From contig CAVZCQ010000001.1 of NCBI GenBank assembly GCA_963773835.1, positions 1,054,001-1,118,000 of the forward strand: 64,000 nucleotides of DNA. Direction: 5' to 3'. The DNA is from JOPF136 sp963773835 (GTDB lineage: Bacteria; Acidobacteriota; Terriglobia; Acidiferrales; UBA7541). The notes beneath the pieces were generated by a model. It saw only the letters and a list, made by a program, of their open reading frames with translations, had not been told where the DNA came from and searched no databases. Shown one piece after another: positions 34,990 through 42,615 of this stretch (within the stretch, counting starts at the first letter, position 1; every line of letters starts with the position of its first letter). Both the position numbers and the translations under genes were made by a program.

Positions 34990-35538
34990 CGCCTCTGTTC
35001 CTTTCTTATCCGGAATCCCTTAGGACTTCGCTTTCTTCGAAGGTTTCGGCTTGCCGGAACTGTTGAGGGCGGCCGCCTGGCGAACGAGCGCCTTGAAGGC
35101 GGACTCGTCAACTTTTTCTCCTTCGTGGATGTCGATCGCGCGGCGTGTGTTTCCGTCGAGACTCGAGTTGAAGAGACGGGCCGGATCCTCGAGAGACGCG
35201 CCCTTGGCGAAGGTAAGCTTCACGACATTCTTGTAGGATTCGCCGGTGCAGATGATCCCGTCGTGCGACCAAACCGGAGTGCCCATCCACTTCCACTCCT
35301 CGACGACCTCCGGGTCTGCTACCTTGATGAGCTTGCGCATTCTGCTGAGGGTTTCTCCGCGCCAGTCCCCGAGTTCGGCGATTCTTTTCGAGATGAGCTC
35401 CGATGCCGGCTGGCTTTGGCTCCCGCCCGGCTTCTTCATGTTCTCATCCTGGCCGGAATTTCCATTTTGAACTCCCGTGCGACCGATAATTTATATCTGA
35501 CTGATTCAGCTTTCAACCCTCCAGGCGGGTGGCTGACC
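34990..35538. repeat. Segmental duplication, copy 2 (about 0.55 kb)
   Basis: Direct-repeat partner of 33395-33945. It covers the second DUF1801 gene and its flanks on both sides. Confidence 0.85.
35020..35439 (-). CDS. DUF1801-family protein, copy 2
   Basis: A 139-residue near-identical paralogue of the protein at 33424-33843, with a handful of substitutions (for example SRMRKLIKVADPE versus RRIRKLIKEADPD). Both keep the WKWMGTPVWSHDG core and an intact frame, so the duplication is recent or both copies are maintained. Upstream, the GTG seen in copy 1 is GTT here. Confidence 0.85.
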   Translation of the reverse strand: MKKPGGSQSQPASELISKRIAELGDWRGETLSRMRKLIKVADPEVVEEWKWMGTPVWSHDGIICTGESYKNVVKLTFAKGASLEDPARLFNSSLDGNTRRAIDIHEGEKVDESAFKALVRQAAALNSSGKPKPSKKAKS

Positions 35539-35570
35539 CTTTGCTCGAAGTCTGAATTCGGGGTGCCGCT

Positions 35571-35633
35571 GGCCACTCGTCAGCATCCGACCAGGATGCT
35601 GATCCTGAGTGAGCGGAGCGAGTCGAAGGGCCA
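35571..35633. repeat. GGATGCTGATCCTGAG...CGAGTCGAAGG element, copy 1
   Basis: Matches 35770-35830 closely. An inverted, diverged copy is at about 56129-56176. It contains the inner palindromes CAGCATCC/GGATGCTG and GAGCG...CGAGTCGAAGG. Confidence 0.75.
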
Positions 35634-35677
35634 CCAGCCACTCGCGCGTCTTTTGCGTCCCGAGCGCAGTCGAGGGG

Positions 35678-35732
35678 CCACCGTTTTCATCACTTCGCGG
35701 CGAATTCTTATCAGTGCTATCCTCACCGTGTG
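35678..35732 (+). repeat. 55-bp interspersed element, copy C
   Basis: TTTTCATCACTTCGCGGCGA through AGTGCTATCCTCACCGTGTG. Aligned with copies A, B, D and E elsewhere in the window. Confidence 0.7.
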
Positions 35733-35769
35733 GACGAGAGCCAGATCCGGAGCCGAAACATTCCTCCCG

Positions 35770-35830
35770 GCCACTCGTCAGCATCCGACTAGGATGCTGA
35801 TCCTGAGCGAGCGAAGCGAGTCGAAGGGCC
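35770..35830. repeat. GGATGCTGATCCTGAG...CGAGTCGAAGG element, copy 2
   Basis: Second direct copy of 35571-35633. It ends 18 bases before the first ATG of the truncated DUF4258 gene and appears to have replaced its 5' end. Confidence 0.75.
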
Positions 35831-35847
35831 GTGGCCTCTTTGAGGAT

Positions 35848-36051
35848 ATGATTCTGAGGGTTCTGGAGGCGCCGGAGCAACGCCTCGATGTTCGTCCGGG
35901 CAGAGCCGTCTTGCAATCACGGGTCAGCATGGGAGAACCTCCGACGCAGTATCTCATCCGGGTATTCGTGGACGTGGACCGTCGGCCTCCGGAAGTGGTG
36001 ACCGCCTAGCGAACCAGCAAGGTACAGAAATACTGGAGGAGCCAGCCGTGA
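35848..36051 (+). pseudogene. Truncated DUF4258-like gene with in-frame TAG
   Basis: The remnant starts at MILRVLEAPEQRLDV and runs to PPEVVTA, where TAG (36007-36009) stands in place of the expected aromatic codon. It continues in the same frame as RTSKVQKYWRSQP, the usual DUF4258 ending (VVT-Y-RTSK..KYW). The normal N-terminus is missing, replaced by a repeat element. The original stop at 36049-36051 overlaps the DUF2283 start as GTGA, so this was a coupled two-gene operon. DUF4258/DUF2283 pairs resemble toxin-antitoxin modules. Confidence 0.72.
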
Positions 36052-36248
36052 AAGTAAGCTACGATCCCCGCACCGATACCCTGACTCTCATCCTCAAGGA
36101 GAACGCCGCCGTCTCTGAGAGTGATGAAGACAAGCCCGGCGTCGTGCTCGACTACGACGCGGAGGGGAATCTCGTTTCGATGGAAATCCTCGATGCCTCA
36201 CGGCGCGTCACCGAAGCTCGCAAGGTCGAGTTCCAGATCGCTGGCTGA
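36048..36248 (+). CDS. DUF2283-family protein
   Basis: A 66-residue protein (MKVSYDPRTDTLTLIL...) of the DUF2283 family, recognised by the YDPRTDTL start, the PGVVLDYDAEGNLVSMEILDA core and the RKVEFQ end. These small proteins commonly follow DUF4258 genes and are suspected antitoxin-like partners. It starts at GTG overlapping the end of the broken DUF4258 gene and appears intact. Confidence 0.85.
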   Translation: MKVSYDPRTDTLTLILKENAAVSESDEDKPGVVLDYDAEGNLVSMEILDASRRVTEARKVEFQIAG

Positions 36249-36576
36249 AAGCCGGATTCTGCCGTGTCATTCGCTGCTGCGCCGTTGTCGTATCCCCGCC
36301 CCGCCACCTTGCGTCTCGCTCGCCTGCCCGCGGGAGCAGTCCCACCGCGTAGGAAGGCCTGCCCGCCGCCGCAGTAACTTCGTGTAGGAGGGGCCCGCCC
36401 GCCGAAGCAGTAACTTCGCGTAGGACGGTCACTGACCACTGATCACTGACCACTCATCACTGCTCTAAAGAATTGCGGAAGTGGTATTCTCCTCGTGTGT
36501 GGGGCGCTCAACAGAATCATCGGAACGAATCCTTTGCGCCACCCGCCGTGGTTTTTCGCAGGAGTAGAGAAGACAA
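36249..36576. repeat. Repeat-rich leader of the Gabija-like operon
   Basis: About 330 bases without a gene. Contains two GCAGTAACTTCG...GTAGGA units (about 36370-36425), ACTGACCACTGATC-type tandem units (36430-36456) and the 55-bp element copy D (36448-36502). The promoter of the gajA-like gene must lie here. A GGAG ribosome site precedes its ATG. Confidence 0.65.
36448..36502 (+). repeat. 55-bp interspersed element, copy D
   Basis: CATCACTGCTCTAAAGAATT through GGAAGTGGTATTCTCCTCG. It lies 75 bases upstream of the gajA-like start. The inverted copy at 56.0 kb matches its AATTGCGGAAGTGG core. Confidence 0.7.
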
Positions 36577-38172
36577 ATGCACATCTCTAGAGTGGTCATC
36601 AAGAATTATCGCTGCCTTTGTGACTCTGTCATCGAACTAAACAGGAACTTAAATATCATCGTAGGGGACAATGAGTGTGGGAAATCCACATTCCTTGAAG
36701 CGGTGTACCTCGCTCTGAGCGGACAATTAAACGGGCGTGCAATTCAGGCAGAGCTGCATCCCTATCTGTTCAACGCGGACTCGGTCAAAATCTACATCAA
36801 CAGTCTCTTGGCCCAAAAACCGCTAGAACCGCCAGCCATTTTGATCGAACTTTATTTCGCGGATGATCCAACCCTCGCAAAGCTAAAGGGAATAAACAAC
36901 TCGAAACGAGACGACGTACCTGGCGTCAAGTTGACGATCGAATTCAATGAAGATTACAGGAGCGAATATGCGACCTACATCGCAAAACCAGAGCTAATTA
37001 GAACGGTGCCTGTTGAATACTATATCGCCAGACGGCGTGATTTTGCAGACAACGAAATAAGCGCACGTTCGATTCCCGTTAAGTCATGTTTTATCGACGC
37101 AAGCACAATACGGAACAACGTCGCAGCGAGCCGCTATGTGCTCGATATTGTGAAAGACAGCTTGCCCGAGGAACAGCAAGTCGATTTGGCTCTTTCTTAC
37201 CGCAGGATGAAAGACGCGTTCCTCAGCGACGCCAAGGTCGATGAGATCAATAAGAGCCTAGCCGCACAAAAGGGCCTCATCTCCGACAAGGCCCTGTCCA
37301 TCTCCTTGGACACATCCTCCCGAGCCAGCTGGGAGTCAGGAATTATGCCGCATCTCGACGACATACCAATACCTCTTGTCGGCAAGGGGGAGCAAAATAC
37401 CATAAAGATAAAGCTCGCGATGGAGTCTTCAACTAAATCGCACCTCTTCTTGATAGAAGAACCGGAAAACCATCTTTCATTCTCGAACCTCAACATCCTC
37501 CTCAAGCAAATTGCCGATCGGCGCGGCGACCGGCAACTGCTGATCACCACCCACAGTAGCTTTGTTTTGAATAAGCTTGGACTGGAGTTCGTCCTGCTCT
37601 TCAGCAACGGTGAAAGCACAACATTGAACACACTCGCAGCCGCGACGCGAAATTATTTTGTAAAACTGCCCGGCTACGACACGCTGCGGCTCATTCTCTC
37701 GAAAAGAGCTATTCTTGTTGAAGGCCCGTCAGACGAACTGATCGTTCAGAGGGCTTTCAAAATGAAGCATGGGAAGCTGCCGATCGAGAAAGGAGTCGAT
37801 GTTATTACTGTCGGCTCACTTGCATTCAAGCGATTCATGGACATCGCGAAAATTCTGAAGACGAAAATCGACGTCGTGACCGACAATGACGGCGATGCGG
37901 CAAAGCTGATGAAAAAGTATGAGGACTACCTGGCTTCGCCTCATATTCGTGTGCATTTCGACGCGGACAACAACGCAAAGACGCTCGAACCTCAACTCTT
38001 GAAATGCAACGGCCTGAAGGTCGTCAATGCGATACTCGGAAAATCCTACAAAATCAATTCTGAGCTTCTGAAGTATATGGAGGAAAACAAGACTGAGTGC
38101 GCGCTAAGGTTCTTCGAGACGGATACAGAATGGAAGATACCGGAGTATATCTCCCGTGCCATCGCCGAATGA
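36577..38172 (+). CDS. OLD-family ATPase/TOPRIM nuclease, GajA-like
   Basis: A 531-residue class 2 OLD nuclease. The ABC-type ATPase half has Walker A GDNECGKST (Lys36), signature region GKGEQNTIKI, Walker B FLIEEPENHLS (near 294) and H-loop ITTHSSF. The C-terminal TOPRIM half has LVEGPSDE (near 380) and the metal-binding TDNDGD (near 434). This domain order matches GajA of the Gabija antiphage system (B. cereus GajA is about 578 residues). It overlaps the UvrD-like helicase gene by 17 bases. Base composition is clearly AT-richer than the host genes, suggesting acquisition. Confidence 0.88.
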   Translation: MHISRVVIKNYRCLCDSVIELNRNLNIIVGDNECGKSTFLEAVYLALSGQLNGRAIQAELHPYLFNADSVKIYINSLLAQKPLEPPAILIELYFADDPTLAKLKGINNSKRDDVPGVKLTIEFNEDYRSEYATYIAKPELIRTVPVEYYIARRRDFADNEISARSIPVKSCFIDASTIRNNVAASRYVLDIVKDSLPEEQQVDLALSYRRMKDAFLSDAKVDEINKSLAAQKGLISDKALSISLDTSSRASWESGIMPHLDDIPIPLVGKGEQNTIKIKLAMESSTKSHLFLIEEPENHLSFSNLNILLKQIADRRGDRQLLITTHSSFVLNKLGLEFVLLFSNGESTTLNTLAAATRNYFVKLPGYDTLRLILSKRAILVEGPSDELIVQRAFKMKHGKLPIEKGVDVITVGSLAFKRFMDIAKILKTKIDVVTDNDGDAAKLMKKYEDYLASPHIRVHFDADNNAKTLEPQLLKCNGLKVVNAILGKSYKINSELLKYMEENKTECALRFFETDTEWKIPEYISRAIAE

Positions 38173-39232
38173 AATCATCATCGCGGCGGCGGGAGGAGGC
38201 AAGACGACAAGAATCGTTAAGCACGCCCTGGCCAACGAGTCCGAGCGTTCCGCGCTCCTCACCTACACACAGAACAATGTCCGAGAAATCCAGAAAGCGA
38301 TATACAGACTGAAAGCGTCGATCCCGCCACATATCGAGGTGTGGTCCTGGTTTTCTTTTTTGCTCCGCGAACTAGCTCGGCCCTATCAGTCCTCCCTTCA
38401 TGATAGGCGCATCGATGGCATCTATTGGGTTGAAGGACGGTCCGCCCCCTACGCGAAGCAATCGGACATCCGCAGATTTTACTTCCATAACAAAAACCAG
38501 ATCTACTCCGACAAGCTAGCCAGATTCATCTGCGAATGCAACAAAGCCTCAGGAGGATCTGTAATCCGACGACTCGAACAGCGCTTCGAACGCCTCTACA
38601 TAGATGAAATCCAGGACATGGCGGGCTATGACATCGAAGTCATCGAATTGATGCTGCGCTCCAGGGTAAAACTGACATTAGTTGGCGACCACCGGCAGGC
38701 GACCTTTCGGACGAACAACGCCGCCAAGAACAGCGCATACGTTGGGATCGGTATCATTAAGAAGTTCAAAGAATGGCGTGACGGCGGGTTAGGAACCTTG
38801 AGGTATGAGAGCGACACATATCGCTGCCGTCAGGCGATCGCCGATTTGGCGGACCAGTTTTTTCCGGAAGAGCCGCGGACCGTGTCCCGGAACCAGGCTA
38901 CGACAGTTCACGACGGCGTGTTTGCAATTCGGCGTGGATCACTCAGCGATTACGTGAACCGGTATCGACCACAGATCCTTCGCTTGGACAAGCGCACAGC
39001 TTCTGAGGGATACGAGGCAATGAATTATGGCGAGTCAAAAGGACTCTCGTTCGACCGCGTCCTGATATTCCCGCACAAGAAAGGCAAGAAATGGCTCACC
39101 TCGGGCGACTTCAGCCATGTCGCCGATTCCGCAGCCAAGATGTATGTCGGCATTACGAGGGCACGATATAGCGTTGCATTCGTCATCGACGACGCGGTGG
39201 CGGTCGCTGGTGTCCAAGATTTTGCAGGATAG
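38156..39232 (+). CDS. Compact UvrD-like helicase, GajB-like
   Basis: A 358-residue SF1 helicase. Motif I is AAAGGGKTT (Lys16), motif II YIDEIQD (150-154), motif III LVGDHRQ (177-181), motif V near GESKGLSFDRVLI and motif VI YVGITRARY. All core motifs are present, but the protein is well below the roughly 490 residues of Bacillus GajB, so accessory 1B/2B domains are minimal. It is translationally coupled to the OLD nuclease by a 17-base overlap and starts at GTG. Predicted partner of GajA in phage defence. Confidence 0.85.
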   Translation: MPSPNEIIIAAAGGGKTTRIVKHALANESERSALLTYTQNNVREIQKAIYRLKASIPPHIEVWSWFSFLLRELARPYQSSLHDRRIDGIYWVEGRSAPYAKQSDIRRFYFHNKNQIYSDKLARFICECNKASGGSVIRRLEQRFERLYIDEIQDMAGYDIEVIELMLRSRVKLTLVGDHRQATFRTNNAAKNSAYVGIGIIKKFKEWRDGGLGTLRYESDTYRCRQAIADLADQFFPEEPRTVSRNQATTVHDGVFAIRRGSLSDYVNRYRPQILRLDKRTASEGYEAMNYGESKGLSFDRVLIFPHKKGKKWLTSGDFSHVADSAAKMYVGITRARYSVAFVIDDAVAVAGVQDFAG

Positions 39233-39265
39233 AGAGGGGGCCATTGCTCAACCTCGGCGTCGAAC

Positions 39266-39976
39266 TTATCCACCCAGGCCGATTGCACTCGAGAATTCCA
39301 TCGAAAACCTCTCCGCCTCGGAGCACACGATGCGCACTTGGTTCCATTCGGCGGTGATCTCCGCCGAGCGCACCTGGTACATTCGAACGATCTTCCTCCC
39401 CCCTGTAATGAGTCTCCCTTGAGCCGACTTGGCCTGCAATGCATTATCGGGTCGAGGGAAGCATTCGAGGCTGCCTGAAGTTACCGCGGCGTCCTGCCTG
39501 TACAAAGCGCACAATACCCAGGCCTCTGTCATTATCGAGGGGGTACAAAAGACGGTCTTTGGCGGTACTGCAGGCTCGCCCAACCAACGTACCATGACGT
39601 TGCGTAAGGCATTCGTGGAGGATTCAGCGGGAGGGCAAGGGTGGACACAAGGCAGGTCATTCACAGGATCCACAATTCCTGCCTCCGCGTAGTCCGCGCC
39701 GGCCACCTCGGCGTCGAGATGCAAAATCAGCAAATCGTAAGCCAGAAAGAGCGGGTCATTGCGAAGAGACCCTCCAGCCCTCGTGCGTGCTTGGCTGCAC
39801 CACCAGTAGACACCCGGCCATCCTCCCCTGATGTGGCCGAATCCCACCGATTCTTCGGGTTGTAGAAGTCGGAGGATAAAAGGCTGATCCTCTAAGACAG
39901 CAGCAATCGCGGCCTCTATCACGATTTTGTCGGTCGGGCCCTCGCAGACAACGGCAACTCTGAGAGGATCAGACAT
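39266..39976 (-). CDS. TOPRIM-like (DUF4276-type) protein paired with AAA ATPase
   Basis: A 236-residue protein beginning RVAVVCEGPTDKIVIEAAI, the TOPRIM first strand and catalytic Glu12. An acidic second motif follows (LILHLDAE, Asp88 and Glu90), then PSIMTEAWVLCAL, typical of DUF4276/DUF3226 proteins. It overlaps the upstream ATPase gene by 8 bases. ATPase plus separate TOPRIM protein is a split version of the OLD architecture and is known from antiphage modules such as PARIS. The substrate, DNA or tRNA, is unknown. Confidence 0.7.
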   Translation of the reverse strand: MSDPLRVAVVCEGPTDKIVIEAAIAAVLEDQPFILRLLQPEESVGFGHIRGGWPGVYWWCSQARTRAGGSLRNDPLFLAYDLLILHLDAEVAGADYAEAGIVDPVNDLPCVHPCPPAESSTNALRNVMVRWLGEPAVPPKTVFCTPSIMTEAWVLCALYRQDAAVTSGSLECFPRPDNALQAKSAQGRLITGGRKIVRMYQVRSAEITAEWNQVRIVCSEAERFSMEFSSAIGLGG

Positions 39977-41174
39977 CAGGAACGCCGCCGATCAGCCCGT
40001 TTGTCCAAAGACGGGAAAGCGTCCAACCCGCAGCAGCCCGTTCGCGCAACCGGTCGTCGAGCTCAACCCTTCTGACCGTAGTATGGCCACGGTTGTTCCT
40101 ATCGACGGCGAACAGTCTCACTCTTTCATCGTCCAATGGAAGGCCGTCGAGTACCGCAGCATTGTGCGAAGTCAGAAGGACTTGTTTCCCACCGGGAACT
40201 CCCAGGCTCCAGCGGCAAACCGACTCTGATAGTTTCTTTGCGAGAATGGGATTGAGAGCCTGATCCACGTTGTCAATTGCGAAAAGCCTAGGAGACTTCG
40301 GATGGAGGACCAATACCGCAGCGAAGAGCACATACAGTGCGCCTTCGCTGGCATCGTAACCCGTAAGCGTATTCCTCCCTTCGGACATAAATCGGTCCCA
40401 GAATCTCAGAACTCGCCTAGAACCAGCGGCGGAAGGTGAGAGTGGCATCGTTGAAGAAGGAGCAGATCCAAAATTTGCCGCCCAATCGATGAGAGGTCTA
40501 ATCTCCCTCACCCGTTCACGCAGCCAATCCCTTTCGTCGGGAGATCGAGCGCGTAGCATCTCTGACACTGCCTCCGGAAGTCGCCCACCTGAGAGTCCGA
40601 TCGGCACGCGAACCTGTTGGTCTTGGCTCAGTCCACGTAGCGTTGGCGTATTGGCGCAATAGATCGAATACCCCCGCAGCAGCTCGAGGAGTTCGCGCGC
40701 CGGATCCCCTTCCTTGAGTTTCACTGATTCGAGGGCGACGAGACCCTGTTCGGGGTTGAGTCCACGAGAAGACTTAAGATACGGTGCCCGCGCAACAATG
40801 CTGTGTCCATCCCCGCCGCGCAAGACTTCGCTCTTGAATCGCCACGCAGGCTTCGGGTTGCTTAACGGATTCAACAACGAGACCTCATATGTCACACCGG
40901 AGTTCTCTGCACTGAAGTATATGTGCGGAAACCTTTCAGATTTCTTTCGGGGAAACGCTGCCTTGTACAATTGCGGAACGCCCGGTCGGACTCCACGCCG
41001 AAGCAGGGACTCATCGTCTACACGGCCAAAGGCCGCAGCACTCAAGACACCCAGAGCTTCTAGGAGATTGCTCTTCCCGCTCCCGTTCGCCCCAACAAAC
41101 ACGTTGACCAAACCGAGTTCAACTTCTACATGCTCAAGCGATTTGAAGGACTTAGCTGCAAGCTTCGTCAGCAT
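39969..41174 (-). CDS. AAA/ABC-type ATPase of a split-OLD pair
   Basis: A 401-residue AAA_21-like ATPase (KLAAKSFKSLEHVEVEL start). Walker A is GANGSGKSN (Lys34). The Walker B position reads FAIDNVDQALNP (near 296-308), with Asn where the catalytic Glu normally follows the Asp. The H-loop is LLTSHNAAVLDGL. It has no TOPRIM domain of its own; that function lies in the overlapping downstream gene. Its composition is nearer the host average than the GajA gene. It faces the Gabija-like operon tail to tail. Confidence 0.8.
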   Translation of the reverse strand: MLTKLAAKSFKSLEHVEVELGLVNVFVGANGSGKSNLLEALGVLSAAAFGRVDDESLLRRGVRPGVPQLYKAAFPRKKSERFPHIYFSAENSGVTYEVSLLNPLSNPKPAWRFKSEVLRGGDGHSIVARAPYLKSSRGLNPEQGLVALESVKLKEGDPARELLELLRGYSIYCANTPTLRGLSQDQQVRVPIGLSGGRLPEAVSEMLRARSPDERDWLRERVREIRPLIDWAANFGSAPSSTMPLSPSAAGSRRVLRFWDRFMSEGRNTLTGYDASEGALYVLFAAVLVLHPKSPRLFAIDNVDQALNPILAKKLSESVCRWSLGVPGGKQVLLTSHNAAVLDGLPLDDERVRLFAVDRNNRGHTTVRRVELDDRLRERAAAGWTLSRLWTNGLIGGVPDV

Positions 41175-42615
41175 AGCATCTCACCATATATCAAAATCCG
41201 CTTGACGCATAAAGTGTGAATGCTCGGAGGTGCTAGATTCTAGGAAAGTCCCCTCAACCTGGTGATCTACATGTTTACTTGAGTCGCCGTTCCGCATCAT
41301 CCGACTTAGTCTGGCAGGTGGCCGACCGTTCGCGCCGAGTCCGGATTTGGGTGTCGCAGCCCTTTCGTCCTCGGAAAGAGTGCGGCTTTTTCTTTTTTCC
41401 CCACTCTCTCAGCCGGCTAATCCCCCGGGAGTTCCCCGTCTCACTCTGCGACGAATCGGCAGCCCGGAGAGCGCAGTCTTGAATGCGCATTTCATTTTGA
41501 GACGAGCCGTCCCCAAGGTGAGGAGCCCCCAATCTCAATCTGAAACACGGTGTGGGTGTCCCGGATGGTTTTGCGGGACGCGGTGTGTGCGGCCCGTCCC
41601 GAAGCTTCAGGGTCGGGACTCCTAACTGTGAACTGTCGACTGTTAACTGTCGACCGTCTCAGTCTGCGACTTACTTTTTCCGACCACCATGTATATATTT
41701 CCTATTGATTTATAGTCATCACCTGTGATAGAGTCCGCGCGGGTCGCCATTGATGCACCACGTCACACCAATCCGAGAGAGGAACGAGGCATCTCAAGCT
41801 AAGCGGTTTGGATTCTGCACTTGCCCGCCATCCGTGAGGCGGGCATACGCAACCTCCGCAGTTTCTGCAGATACGATTTCCCCTCGCATCTGCACATTCT
41901 CCAGCCACTTAATCTTCAACCCCCTCAACACTTACACTTCCGCTGCGCCTATCTCTATTCGTTTCTGCAGATCTAAATTATCGGGGGGTACCCCGCGTAC
42001 GGTTGCGTCTCAAAAGCAAACACCCTCGCTTGCCCGCCAGCAGTGTGGAGGGACTGCCTCCTCTTTGCCGTCTCGGCGAGCCTCAGCGTACTCTGCGTCT
42101 CTGCGGTATCTTTTCCCATCTGCCGTCTCCCTCGCCTATCCGCAACCCGTGAGGAGGGCCGCTGTTTTTCTAGGTTCTTCTCCGGCAGTCCCTTGCGCAC
42201 TCTTCCGCAATTTGCGTAAATCCGACCTCCATCTTTTCAACAAGTTACACACACAATGTTTTCCATGTCCTGTGTTCTCAGGCGTTTGCGCATTCCGGGG
42301 AGAGGGGGTACCACCAATTTCTAACATCTTTCCTTTCTGTGGTTTGCGCAAGTCCCCTCCTAATAGCCCACGTGTTCTCAGTCGTTTGAGCAATTTTGGT
42401 GGGGTGGGGGTAGGAACTCAGTTTTCAAAAGCCGAACGTGCGGCAGTTTCCGATCCCCTCAACCCTTTACTCTCCCCCGTTCCTAGGCTCTCCCCGATTC
42501 TGTTACAATCCTGCTCCGGGCAAACCATGACCGGGTCCCCCTTTTGTTTACTTTGCGGCGCTTCGCGGCTTCGCGACTCTGCGGGAGACTCCCATTCCAT
42601 ATGGGGTAACCCCTG
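41175..42615. other. 1.4-kb region without recognisable genes
   Basis: No reading frame here has family features or plausible composition. It holds scattered repeat fragments: GGTGGCCGACC-type pieces near 41320, GTCCCGAAGCTTCAGGGTCGGGAC near 41600 (imperfect hairpin), AACTGTCGACTGTTAACTGTCGAC units (41630-41655) and CTTTGCG/CTCTGCG runs near 42080-42110 and 42550-42590. It is pyrimidine-rich on the plus strand, especially 41380-42400. Promoters of the ATPase and E1 genes presumably lie at its ends. Confidence 0.5.

Larger units (their letters stand above)
35440..35847. repeat. Repeat-rich intergenic region
   Basis: Holds two copies of a roughly 60-bp element (CTCGTCAGCATCCGAC...GAGCGAAGCGAGTCGAAGG) at 35571-35633 and 35770-35830, with the 55-bp element copy C (35678-35732) between them. 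No gene is supported. The second copy abuts the truncated DUF4258 remnant. Confidence 0.7.

Noticed and set aside
36007..36009. In-frame TAG in the DUF4258 remnant considered as pyrrolysine recoding
   Set aside because: The position is normally aromatic, the gene is also truncated at its 5' end, and no other TAG read-through candidate is seen.
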